DNA from: Nonomuraea deserti
GTDB lineage: Bacteria; Actinomycetota; Actinomycetes; Streptosporangiales; Streptosporangiaceae
Assembly (NCBI RefSeq): GCF_004348685.1
Contig: NZ_SMKO01000094.1
Span: 1-35,688, forward strand
DNA length: 35,688 nt
Direction: 5' to 3'
Both the position numbers and the translations under genes were made by a program. The notes beneath the pieces were generated by a model that saw only the letters and a program-made list of their open reading frames with translations, had not been told where the DNA came from and made no database searches. The number at the start of each line of letters is the position of its first letter. Position 1 is the stretch's first letter. Shown one piece after another: positions 6,423-15,617 of this stretch.

Positions 6423-7333
6423 ACCGCCTGCTCGGCTGCGTCGTCGACGAGTCCATCAGCTGGGCCCACCCCGAGCGGCTGCTGTCGTACATGGAGAGCC
6501 GCAACTACGGCTACGACCGCATCTGGCTGGCCACCGACGACGACACCGGCGACATCCTCGCCCGCGCCGTCTGGTGGGGTTTCCCCGACGGTGCCAGGCC
6601 GCTCGCGCTGGACTGTCTCTATGTGCACCCGTCGGCCGGCGACCGCGTGAGCGTGGCCGCCGAGCTGCTGCGCCACGCCCATGCCGCCTTCGGGCGGGCG
6701 CCCGAGTACCACGTCTTCGTCCCCAACGGCTGGCGCGGCGACCCCACGGTCACGGCGGCCATCGGCTGGCGCTGGGAGGCCGCCGGCCGCGCCGGGCTGA
6801 CCGAGGAGCTCGAACGCCTGCGCTACGCGTGGACGGCGGACGACGCGCCCGTGCCCGAGCCGTCGGACCGGCTCGTCTTCCGCGGCGAGGAGGACGACGA
6901 GGTCTTCGTGGAGGCGTTCCGGCGGGTGGCCGACGGAACGCTCGACTTCGCCACGCGCCAGGCCCTGCGCACCATGGACCCGGTGGAGCAGGCCCGCGAG
7001 GACGTCCGCGACTACGCGTCCATGCGGGGCGAACGGTCCTGGTGGCGGCTGGCCTACGACAAGGGCGGCGACCTCGTCGGGGTCGCCCTGCCGTCGGCCA
7101 ACGACGCCGGGCCCGTGGTCGGTTATCTCGGCGTGGTGCCCGAGCACCGCGGCCACGGGTACGTCGACGACCTCCTCGCCGAGATCACCCGCTTCCACGC
7201 GGAGCGGGGCGTCCAGCGGATCGTGGCCGACACCGACTCCGGCAACGTGCCGATGGCCAGGGCGTTCGAGCGGGGCGGCTACCGCAACTTCGCCATCAGG
7301 CTCGTCCTGTCGGCCGATCCAGCGGCTTCGTAA
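6389..7333 (+). CDS. GNAT acetyltransferase, tandem two-domain type
   Basis: A 314-aa protein with two GNAT folds. The C-terminal domain (about residues 160-310) carries the acetyl-CoA binding element GYLGVVPEHRGHGYVDDLL and the beta-bulge Asn context TDSGNVPMARAFERGGY. The N-terminal half (about 1-145) keeps the GNAT strand order, including LALDCLYVHPSAGDR, but has lost a clear pyrophosphate loop, so it is probably structural. This layout is common in actinobacterial GNATs of unknown substrate; mycothiol synthase shares the architecture. Start ATG 6389 has GGAGGA 4 nt upstream, inside the small leader ORF. The 3' end overlaps the convergent nucleotidyltransferase by 38 nt. Confidence 0.85.
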   Translation: MRFRPAVEDDLDRLLGCVVDESISWAHPERLLSYMESRNYGYDRIWLATDDDTGDILARAVWWGFPDGARPLALDCLYVHPSAGDRVSVAAELLRHAHAAFGRAPEYHVFVPNGWRGDPTVTAAIGWRWEAAGRAGLTEELERLRYAWTADDAPVPEPSDRLVFRGEEDDEVFVEAFRRVADGTLDFATRQALRTMDPVEQAREDVRDYASMRGERSWWRLAYDKGGDLVGVALPSANDAGPVVGYLGVVPEHRGHGYVDDLLAEITRFHAERGVQRIVADTDSGNVPMARAFERGGYRNFAIRLVLSADPAAS

Positions 7334-8132
7334 CGGCAGCTTCGCCGTCAGGCCGGCCGGGTCGCCGATCCGGCGGCTCCGCAACGCCTGACGAGGCCCC
7401 GCGCAGCCGGGCCCGGACCACCACGTCGTGCAGCGCCTCCCCGGCGGACGCCCGCTCGGGGAGCGCCGACGACTCACGGGCCTCCTCCAGCGCCGCCGTC
7501 ATCCGCGCCACGTCCTCCTGGACTCCCGGCACGGACGGCGCCGGCCCGTGCTCGGCCTCCCGCTTCGCGGCGACGAGCTCGGGCAGGTACGCGGGCCCGT
7601 ACGCGTACAGGCGCGTCAGGTCGGCCTCCAGCTCGCCGGTGCGCATGAGATGCGTCCCCGTCGCCAGCACACGGAAGGTGTAGAGCAGCGGCTTCAGCTC
7701 GCCGCTCTTGCCGAACAACCGCCACTGCGTGCGCGCGAATCCCAGATAGTGGTGCGCGTGGTGGCGTGTCAGGCAGCCGGGGGCGAGCGCCACCAGCTCC
7801 TCGTGCGCCGCCGAGGACGCCACGACCAGCGGCGAGAGCAGCTGTTCCAGCACGTAGCCGTTGCGGCCGAGCAGCAGCCGCCCGAACTTGGCCAGGTCGT
7901 GCGTCACGAGGTCCACCTCGACGCCGTCGCGCGTCCACGTCCGCTCCAGCGTCTCCGGGCCGTGCCGCAGCCCGGCCACCTCCTCCACCGGCAGCAGGTG
8001 GGTGCCCCGCAGGTCCACGTCGGAGTCGGCCGAGGGGAACCCGTACAGGTGCGCCCCGCTCACCGTCGCGAACACCGGCGGGTACGGCTGCTCGCCGGGG
8101 ATCTCCGCCAGCCATACGGGCAGGCCGTTCAC
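7296..8132 (-). CDS. RlaP-type nucleotidyltransferase (DNA polymerase beta superfamily), second copy
   Basis: A 278-aa predicted nucleotidyltransferase of the COG3541/RlaP group. The N-terminal catalytic motif is SGAHLYGFPSADSDVD at residues 25-40, with metal-binding Asp38 and Asp40, and a third acid in GVEVDLVTHD (Asp75). The helical middle holds a His-rich stretch (CLTRHHAHHYLGFARTQWR). The C-terminal tail of about 40 residues is Pro/Arg-rich and extends over the end of the GNAT gene on the other strand. GTG at 8132 overlaps the stop of the upstream paralogue by 4 nt (GTGA), so the two proteins are made together. Families of this type have been linked to RNA repair with RNA ligases, but no ligase is present here; the substrate is unknown. 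Confidence 0.85.
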   Translation of the reverse strand: MNGLPVWLAEIPGEQPYPPVFATVSGAHLYGFPSADSDVDLRGTHLLPVEEVAGLRHGPETLERTWTRDGVEVDLVTHDLAKFGRLLLGRNGYVLEQLLSPLVVASSAAHEELVALAPGCLTRHHAHHYLGFARTQWRLFGKSGELKPLLYTFRVLATGTHLMRTGELEADLTRLYAYGPAYLPELVAAKREAEHGPAPSVPGVQEDVARMTAALEEARESSALPERASAGEALHDVVVRARLRGASSGVAEPPDRRPGRPDGEAAVTKPLDRPTGRA

Positions 8133-8785
8133 AGGTTCTCCTTCCGCACGCCGATCAGGAAGTCCTCCACCCGGTCCCGGTCCGGCCGGGCGGGCAGCAC
8201 GCTCGGCGTCGCGGCCAGCTCGGCGGCCAGGGCGGCGCGCCAGGCGTCCACCTCCGCCCACGGCAGCGCTCCGCGCCGGATCGCGAGCAGCCGCTCGCGG
8301 TGCGGCCCCACCCGGACCAGCGGCTCGCCGTGCCGGACCAGGTGCAGGCCGCTGAGCAGCAGCCGCACCATGTGCACGGCCTGCTTCCACTTGGGCGCGA
8401 CCGGGTCGATGCGGCGGAACTGGTCCTCGGCGTAACCGGCGAACGACCGCTGCGCCCGCTGCGACAGGAACGCCGTCCGCAGCTCGCGCAGCCGCCGGCC
8501 GGCGGGGGTGATCACCTCCACGATGGGCGACCACAGGCACTCGAGGACGGTCGGGTTGGCGTCGAGGGCCAGGCCGCAGAAGCGCTCCACCTCCCACGAG
8601 AACTGCTCGGGCAGCGGCCCGTCGCGGTGCGTGGACGGTTTCTCCAGCCGCCAGAACGCCGCCGTCGGCGCCACGAACACGCCCCGCCGGTCGGTGTCGG
8701 AGTCCTCGGTCTCGAGTCCGTACGCCCGCGACCCCATCACGACGGAAAGGATCAAGTCATCGGTCACCCATGTATCTTGCGTCAT
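8129..8785 (-). CDS. RlaP-type nucleotidyltransferase, first copy
   Basis: A 218-aa paralogue of the downstream protein. The catalytic motif MGSRAYGLETEDSDTD lies at residues 17-32, with Asp30 and Asp32 as the metal pair. The matching third acid is less clear (Glu in FSWEVERF). The helical region has the family pattern ECLWSPIVEVITPAGRRL and FAGYAEDQFRRI. The ATG at 8785 is only 27 nt from the divergent acyl-CoA synthetase start, so the promoters must overlap. A GTG at codon 7 is an alternative start. Two diverged copies in an overlapping operon suggest a heteromeric enzyme or a split of roles. Confidence 0.85.
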   Translation of the reverse strand: MTQDTWVTDDLILSVVMGSRAYGLETEDSDTDRRGVFVAPTAAFWRLEKPSTHRDGPLPEQFSWEVERFCGLALDANPTVLECLWSPIVEVITPAGRRLRELRTAFLSQRAQRSFAGYAEDQFRRIDPVAPKWKQAVHMVRLLLSGLHLVRHGEPLVRVGPHRERLLAIRRGALPWAEVDAWRAALAAELAATPSVLPARPDRDRVEDFLIGVRKENL

Positions 8786-8801
8786 GGGGGCACGGGCTGG
8801 T

Positions 8802-8812
8802 CTGATCGATCA

Positions 8813-8813
<1 letters not shown>
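8802..8813. promoter_or_regulatory. 12-bp palindrome at a divergent start
   Basis: CTGATCGATCAG is a perfect dyad that ends on the first base of the GTG at 8813. It fills much of the 27-nt gap between the two divergent genes, where any regulator would affect both. TATCTT at 8773-8778 is a possible -10 for the plus-strand gene. Confidence 0.35.
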
Positions 8814-10681
<1,868 letters not shown>

Positions 10682-10687
10682 CGTTCA

Positions 10688-10720
10688 GACCGGCAGCAGG
10701 CCGGCAGGAGACCGGCACGG
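10688..10720. repeat. Three 11-bp phased direct repeats upstream of the NACHT gene
   Basis: GACCGGCAGCA (10688-10698), GGCCGGCAGGA (10699-10709) and GACCGGCACGG (10710-10720) share GRCCGGCA at exact one-turn spacing. They lie 69 nt upstream of the NACHT start and just after the prpE stop, so they may bind a regulator of the NACHT gene. Confidence 0.4.
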
Positions 10721-10759
10721 TGTGGAAGCCTGCGCGATCGCGGGCGCACAGCGCATGAT

Positions 10760-10776
10760 GGGACACCCCCTGTCCC
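10760..10776 (+). promoter_or_regulatory. 6-bp hairpin before the NACHT ribosome site
   Basis: GGGACA (10760-10765), loop CCCCC, TGTCCC (10771-10776). The ribosome site GGGAGAAGG begins immediately after, with the ATG at 10789. It could be a prpE terminator, an operator, or an element that limits NACHT translation. Confidence 0.35.
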
Positions 10777-10788
10777 CGGGAGAAGGCA

Positions 10789-13641
10789 ATGATCGATACC
10801 CCGAGCTACGCCGACGCCCTGAGGATCCTCGGATGCAAGGACGGCAGGCTGGTCAAGGTCGTCGGGTTCGCCTCGGCCGCCGAGCGCACCGGCTGGGCGC
10901 TGGCCGGCGGCGGGCGGCTGGCGGCCGGCCTGAGCGACATGCGCGACGGCATCGTCCGCTACGGCAAGGACATCGTGCGCCGCATGCCCGAGTTCAGGAG
11001 CGGCGTCGACCGGCACACCCGCACCCAGCGGCTGGCCGCGGCGCACGCCGTGATCGTCGTGTCGGCGTACTTCGAGGCGCTCGGCGAGGCGAAGCTGCCG
11101 TTCACGCTGGACCGGCTCGACCGCGGCGAGAAGATCTCCCAAGGCGTGCCGACGCCCGAGCGGTTCGCCAGGCTGGTGGCGGAGCTGCTGCTGGAGCGGC
11201 TGCCCACGCCGGAGCCGCACCTGCCGTACGCCGAGACGCGGCGCGCCGTGGAACGTGCCTACCTGCACATGTCCGAGGCCCTGGCCGGATACGTGGGCGG
11301 CCTGTCGGTCTGGGACGAGCTGAGCGTCGACGACCAGCTCCTGCTGCCCCGCATGCTCGCCGAAGGCCCGCCCGCGCACGCGCTGCGCATCTACGACGAG
11401 GACTACCGGTCGCTGGCGCTCGACAGCCACGAGTTCGGGGTGCGCAGCCTCGTCACGGAGCGGCCGCCGCCCGGCACGGCGCTGTCGCGGGTGGCGTGGC
11501 TGCTGGCCGAGCTGGCCCCGCCCAGGGTCGGCGACCGCCCCGTGATCCACCTGGCCAGGATGGCCGCCAACGCGCTCGACCAGCCGCTCCTGGTCGCCGG
11601 CAAACATCCCGAGGACGTCAGGCTCCCGCTGCTCGGCGAGGGCTACCTCACCCCCCGCTGCCGGGTCGCGGAGCTGACCAGCGACGCCGCGCCCGCCGAG
11701 CGGGCCTGGTGGGACGACCGGCGCCTGTTGCCCGACCCCGAGGCGTTCCTCGTGGGTCACCTCACCTCGCTTCGGGCCACCCGGGCGCCCCTGCTGGTGC
11801 TGGGCGAGCCGGGCGCGGGCAAGACGAAGCTGACCGAGGTGCTCGCGGCCCGGCTGGCCAGGTCGGAGTTCCTGCCGATGAGGGTGGAGCTGGGCGGGGT
11901 GGCCGCGCGCGCGAGCGTCACCGAGCAGATCGAGCAGGCCCTCAAGGGGGTGCTGGAGGAGCAGGTGGGCTACGCCGAGCTGGTGGCGGCCGGCGACGGG
12001 GCGATGCCGGTGATCCTGCTCGACGGGCTGGACGAGCTGCTGCAGGGCGGCGTCAACCGCTTCGACTATCTCGAACACGTGCAGGAGTTCCAGGCCAGGG
12101 AGGCCGGTCTCGGGCGGCCGGTCGTGGTGCTGGTCACCAGCCGTACGGTGGTGGCGGACCGGATCAGGTATCCGGAGGGGCTGCTGGCGTTGCAGCTGCA
12201 GCCGTTCGACGACGATCAGGTGCGGCAGTGGCTGGACATCTGGGACCTGGCCAACCGGTCCCTGCTGGCCAGGCGTGACCTGAAGCCGCTGCCCGCCGAG
12301 GCGGCGCTGGTGCACGGCGACATGGCCAGGCAGCCGCTGCTCCTGCTGCTGCTGGCGCTCTACGACGCGGGCGGCAACGCGCTGCAGCGCGACCACGGCC
12401 CGCTCGGGCGCGCCCGCCTGTACGAGGTGCTGCTCAGGGACTACACCGAACGGGAGACCGGCGGGGCCCGGCGGGTGGCGATCGACCAGGAGCTGGTGCT
12501 GCTCGGCACGGCGGCGCTGTCCATGCTGGCCAGGGGCCGCCAGGTCCTCACCGACGAGGCGCTCGAACGCGACCTGCCCGCCCTGTGCCACGGCGGCGAG
12601 GAGGACCCCGACGACGAGGGCGAGCGGATCGACTGGGTGCGCAAGGCCACGGAGCGCTTCTTCTTCGTCCGCAGGAACGGCCACGCGTTCCTGCACTCCA
12701 CGTTCGGCGAGTTCCTGGTGGCCTGGCTGACCGTCTACGCGCTGCGCGACCTCGACCGCAGGCGCCGCCTGGCCGGCGACGAGCCCCTCGCGCTCGTCCA
12801 GGCCGTGGACGACGACCTGCTGTACGCCGTCACGTCCCACTCGTGCCTGGCCGAGCGCGGGCCCACCGTCGGTTTCGTCCTGGAGCTGCTGGCCGAGGTG
12901 CCCGCCGAGGTGCGGGAGCGGTGCGTCACGCTCCTGGCCGGGGTGCTGCGGCGCTCGCTGCACGAGCGCCCCCGCCGCCACTTCACCCGTTTCGTTCCGG
13001 TACGCCACACGGTGCCCCGCCGCCTGGCCGCCTACTCCGCGAACCTCACCCTGCTCGTCGTCGCCGCCTCCGACCAGCCCGTCAGCGTCTCCTCGATCCT
13101 GGGGGGACCCGACCCGCTGGAACGCTGGTCCGCGCTCACCCACCTGTGGAAGGGCAACCTCGGGCACGAGGGCTGGAACGGCCTGCTCACCGCGCTGTCG
13201 GCGCACCGGGTGATCGACGGGGGCACGGAGGACGTCGTGCTCGGGGGCGAGGAGGGCGCCAGGACGGGGGCCGGGATGGGCGACAGTATGGGCGACGGCA
13301 TGGGCGACGTCGTCGTCGCGGTCGCCACCGGCCACACGCCCCGGCACCGGCGCCTGCTCGACCTGCTGCTGCGCGCCCTGGGGGAGGGGCGCGGCCTGCC
13401 CTACCGGGAGCGGGTCCGCATTCTCGACGAGCTGGTCCGTACGGTGGCGGTCAGGTCGCCGGCGCTGCACCAGGCGCTGGGGGCGATGTGGGCCGAGGAC
13501 GGCGACGGCCACGCCGAGTTGCGCCCGCTGCTGCGTGCCGTGCTCGCCGACCCGGTGGACCGGATGGGGGCCTGGAACGCGCTGGTCAAGGCCGGCGTCC
13601 CCGAGATGGCCCTCTGGGAGATCCAGCAGAGCACGTCCTGA
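10789..13641 (+). CDS. NACHT-domain ATPase, bacterial NLR-like (candidate antiphage immune sensor)
   Basis: A 950-aa STAND-class protein. Residues 1-300 are a helical N-terminal region resembling the N-terminal helical domains found before actinobacterial NACHT modules. The NACHT core has Walker A GEPGAGKT (339-346), Walker B VILLDGLDEL (408-417) with the small residue/Asp pair typical of NACHT, and sensor 1 VVVLVTSRTVV. The post-NACHT part includes FLHSTFGEFLVAWLTVYALR (about 642-661), the usual STAND winged-helix end, then a helical C-terminal half suited to sensing. A Met-Gly-Asp micro-repeat occurs near 830. There is no membrane segment and no obvious nuclease, TIR or protease effector. 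It has its own ribosome site. Three paralogous membrane proteins follow directly. Some bacterial NACHT proteins defend against phage; that role here is inference. Confidence 0.88.
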   Translation: MIDTPSYADALRILGCKDGRLVKVVGFASAAERTGWALAGGGRLAAGLSDMRDGIVRYGKDIVRRMPEFRSGVDRHTRTQRLAAAHAVIVVSAYFEALGEAKLPFTLDRLDRGEKISQGVPTPERFARLVAELLLERLPTPEPHLPYAETRRAVERAYLHMSEALAGYVGGLSVWDELSVDDQLLLPRMLAEGPPAHALRIYDEDYRSLALDSHEFGVRSLVTERPPPGTALSRVAWLLAELAPPRVGDRPVIHLARMAANALDQPLLVAGKHPEDVRLPLLGEGYLTPRCRVAELTSDAAPAERAWWDDRRLLPDPEAFLVGHLTSLRATRAPLLVLGEPGAGKTKLTEVLAARLARSEFLPMRVELGGVAARASVTEQIEQALKGVLEEQVGYAELVAAGDGAMPVILLDGLDELLQGGVNRFDYLEHVQEFQAREAGLGRPVVVLVTSRTVVADRIRYPEGLLALQLQPFDDDQVRQWLDIWDLANRSLLARRDLKPLPAEAALVHGDMARQPLLLLLLALYDAGGNALQRDHGPLGRARLYEVLLRDYTERETGGARRVAIDQELVLLGTAALSMLARGRQVLTDEALERDLPALCHGGEEDPDDEGERIDWVRKATERFFFVRRNGHAFLHSTFGEFLVAWLTVYALRDLDRRRRLAGDEPLALVQAVDDDLLYAVTSHSCLAERGPTVGFVLELLAEVPAEVRERCVTLLAGVLRRSLHERPRRHFTRFVPVRHTVPRRLAAYSANLTLLVVAASDQPVSVSSILGGPDPLERWSALTHLWKGNLGHEGWNGLLTALSAHRVIDGGTEDVVLGGEEGARTGAGMGDSMGDGMGDVVVAVATGHTPRHRRLLDLLLRALGEGRGLPYRERVRILDELVRTVAVRSPALHQALGAMWAEDGDGHAELRPLLRAVLADPVDRMGAWNALVKAGVPEMALWEIQQSTS
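13276..13311 (+). repeat. Three tandem 12-bp units within the NACHT gene
   Basis: ATGGGCGACAGT (13276), ATGGGCGACGGC (13288) and ATGGGCGACGTC (13300) are in frame and encode three MGD-x copies near residue 830. The short perfect core could gain or lose units by slippage without a frameshift. Confidence 0.7.
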
Positions 13642-13691
13642 GTGACAGGGGCGCGCGTAACGGGAGGTTGCCTATCCTGACCTTTCGGAGG

Positions 13692-13721
13692 CTGACATCT
13701 AAGGGAAACGTTACGTAATAT
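13692..13721 (+). promoter_or_regulatory. Promoter of the first membrane paralogue
   Basis: CTGACA (13692-13697), 18-nt spacer, TAATAT (13716-13721); predicted start of transcription near 13728, about 24 nt before the GTG at 13752. The same -35 and spacer recur before the second paralogue. TTACGTAA, an 8-bp palindrome at 13711-13718, overlaps the -10. Confidence 0.5.
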
Positions 13722-13751
13722 CCACATATCACGAGCGTTGGGGGCGCCAGG

Positions 13752-14654
13752 GTGCCAGGACAGAACGTGGGTGTGGTCGTCGATCCGGGCGTATCCCCGG
13801 AGGTCGCCGGATTGTTGCGCGCGAACGCCCCCCTGCTGTCCAGGATCAGGGCGGGCTGGGTGCCCCCCGCCGCCCCGGCGGCGCCGCGCCACCGGAGCGC
13901 CTCCAGCGCGCTGCTGCTGGCCGCCACCCCTGCCGTGATCGCGTGCATGGCCGTCCTGCTGGCCTCGCCGCTCGCGCCCGCCGGGTTCATGCTGCTGGGC
14001 ACGTACGTCTTCATCGTGCTCATCAAGATCGCCTCGATGGGCGAGGCGGTGGAGGACGACCGGCCGCACGAGCGCGGCGTGTACGAGCAGGCCCGCTGGT
14101 ACGACGGCCGTTACCTGCTGCCCGAGGACTTCGACGAGGAGGCCGGGCAGGTGCTGGCCAGGGCGCAGCGGGCCATCGGGTCCGTGCTGCGCTCCCACGT
14201 CAACGCCGAAGGTCTCCTCGACGACGCCCGCAACGCCTTGATGCTGCCCGCGCAGGAGTGGGAGATCGCGCGGTTGCTGGCCAAGCTGTCGGCGTTGCGC
14301 CTGGAGCACAGGGAGTTGCTGTCCAGGGGCATCGCGCCCGAGGTCGCCGCGGTGATCGAGCCGCTGGAACGGGCGCTGGCCGGCAGCGAGGCGGCGGTGG
14401 TCGCCCGCGTGGAGGCGCTGGAGCGGTACGCCGCCCACGTCGCCGACGCCGAGCGCGCCTATCACGCCCGCGGCCAGATCGAGGAGCTGCGCGCCCGGCT
14501 GCCGAAGTACGAGGAGCTGCTGGCGGAGTCGGGCGCCGACGCGCTGGCCGTACCCGAGATCGAGCGGCTGGCCGAGGACGCCGACGTTCTGGAGCGCACG
14601 CTCCGGCGCAGCGTGCGCTCGGCGCACGAGGCCTTCCGTTACCTGGAAAGCTGA
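13752..14654 (+). CDS. Membrane-anchored helical protein, tandem paralogue 1 of 3
   Basis: A 300-aa protein of no family I recognise. Layout: a short N-terminal strand-helix (GVVVDPGVSPEVAGLL, then GWVP) before the membrane, two close hydrophobic segments at about 51-71 and 74-93, then about 200 residues of charged helix likely to form coiled coils in the cytoplasm. The most conserved block among the three copies spans residues 150-183, from VNAEGLLDDARNALMLP through EWEIARLLAKLSALR. The C-terminus ends SAHEAFRYLES. GTG 13752 is chosen because the N-terminus then aligns with the paralogues. The 110-nt gap after the NACHT gene contains a promoter, so it is probably transcribed separately but may work with the NACHT protein. 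A structural or pore-forming role is speculative. Confidence 0.75.
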   Translation: MPGQNVGVVVDPGVSPEVAGLLRANAPLLSRIRAGWVPPAAPAAPRHRSASSALLLAATPAVIACMAVLLASPLAPAGFMLLGTYVFIVLIKIASMGEAVEDDRPHERGVYEQARWYDGRYLLPEDFDEEAGQVLARAQRAIGSVLRSHVNAEGLLDDARNALMLPAQEWEIARLLAKLSALRLEHRELLSRGIAPEVAAVIEPLERALAGSEAAVVARVEALERYAAHVADAERAYHARGQIEELRARLPKYEELLAESGADALAVPEIERLAEDADVLERTLRRSVRSAHEAFRYLES

Positions 14655-14680
14655 CAGTCGGACAGACCGGGACATAGGAT
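14651..14680 (+). promoter_or_regulatory. Leaderless promoter of the second paralogue
   Basis: CTGACA (14651-14656, over the stop codon of paralogue 1), 18-nt spacer, TAGGAT (14675-14680). The GTG at 14688 starts 7 nt after the -10, so transcription should begin at or next to the start codon. Confidence 0.6.
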
Positions 14681-14687
14681 CAGTAAC

Positions 14688-15596
14688 GTGGCCGGACGTC
14701 ATGCGAAGGTGATAGTCGATCCGGCGGTGCCTGACGACGTCGCGGCCCTCTTACGCGACAACCGCAAGCTTCTCGTCCGCGTCCACGGGGGCTGGGTGCC
14801 CGCGCACAGGGGCCATCGGCCCATGGCGGGCACCGTGGCCAGGCTGGCGGCCAGCGTGACGGCCGTGGCGGCCGCCGTGTACGGGCTGACGTTGTTCGTC
14901 GCCGAGCAGTACACGGCCTTCGTGGTGATCATGACAGGGGCGGCGCTGCTGATCGTCAGCGTCCTGCTCAGGCCCAGGCCCGACGCCGAGGTGGAGCGCC
15001 GGCACGCTCTGGAGCGCGACGTCTACGACCACGCCAGCGGATACGAGGGCCGCTTCGTGCTCCGCGAGCACCTCGACGATGCCGCGAGGCCGCTCCTGAG
15101 CCGCGCTCAGGCGGCGATCGACCAGGTCATGAACTCCAGCGTGAACGCCGAGGGGCTGCTCGACGACGTCCGCAACGCCGTGATGCTGCCCGCGCAGGAG
15201 TGGGAGATCGCCCGGCTGCTGGCCAAGCTCTCGGCGCTGCGCGCCGAGCACCAGGAGGTCGTCGCGGAGGGCGTCACCCCCGAGGTGGCCGCCGTGGCGG
15301 GTCCCCTCGCCGAGGCTCTCGACAGCAGCCAGCGGGCGGTGCTGGCCCGCGTCGAGGCCCTGGAGCGGTACGCCGGACACGTGGCCGACGCCGAGCGCGC
15401 CTACCGTGCCAGGCACCAGATCGAGCGGTTGAGCGCCCGGCTGCCCCGCTACGAGGAACTGCTCGCCGAGTCGGGCGCCGACGGGTCGGCCGTGCCGGAG
15501 CTGAGCCGATTGTCGGACGACGCCGACCGCCTTGAGCAGGCGTTACGCAACAGCGTCAGCTCCGCGTACGAGGCATTTCGCCACCTCAAGGGTTGA
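14688..15596 (+). CDS. Membrane-anchored helical protein, tandem paralogue 2 of 3
   Basis: A 302-aa paralogue of the preceding protein, with the same layout: N-terminal KVIVDPAVPDDVAALL and GWVPAHRG, two hydrophobic segments at about 50-68 and 72-92, and a long helical tail. The shared core begins SVNAEGLLDDVRNAVMLP and continues EWEIARLLAKLSALR. The C-terminal helix ends SSAYEAFRHLKG. It has its own leaderless promoter, only 33 nt behind paralogue 1, so each copy can be expressed independently. Membrane segments and sites between them differ more than the tail core, which points to a conserved cytoplasmic interaction surface and a variable membrane part. Confidence 0.75.
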   Translation: MAGRHAKVIVDPAVPDDVAALLRDNRKLLVRVHGGWVPAHRGHRPMAGTVARLAASVTAVAAAVYGLTLFVAEQYTAFVVIMTGAALLIVSVLLRPRPDAEVERRHALERDVYDHASGYEGRFVLREHLDDAARPLLSRAQAAIDQVMNSSVNAEGLLDDVRNAVMLPAQEWEIARLLAKLSALRAEHQEVVAEGVTPEVAAVAGPLAEALDSSQRAVLARVEALERYAGHVADAERAYRARHQIERLSARLPRYEELLAESGADGSAVPELSRLSDDADRLEQALRNSVSSAYEAFRHLKG

Positions 15597-15603
15597 TTTC
15601 CCT

Positions 15604-15609
15604 TAGGAT
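15604..15609 (+). promoter_or_regulatory. -10 box of the third paralogue, leaderless
   Basis: TAGGAT lies 8 nt before the GTG at 15618 in a 21-nt intergenic gap. No good -35 hexamer is visible at 16-19 nt upstream, unlike the promoters of paralogues 1 and 2. Confidence 0.4.
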
Positions 15610-15617
15610 CCGGTTTT

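Noticed and set aside
7766..8812. A long N-terminal extension of the acyl-CoA synthetase frame
   Set aside because: The upstream part is antisense to the nucleotidyltransferase genes and has no ANL-family similarity; GTG 8813 yields the normal PrpE length.
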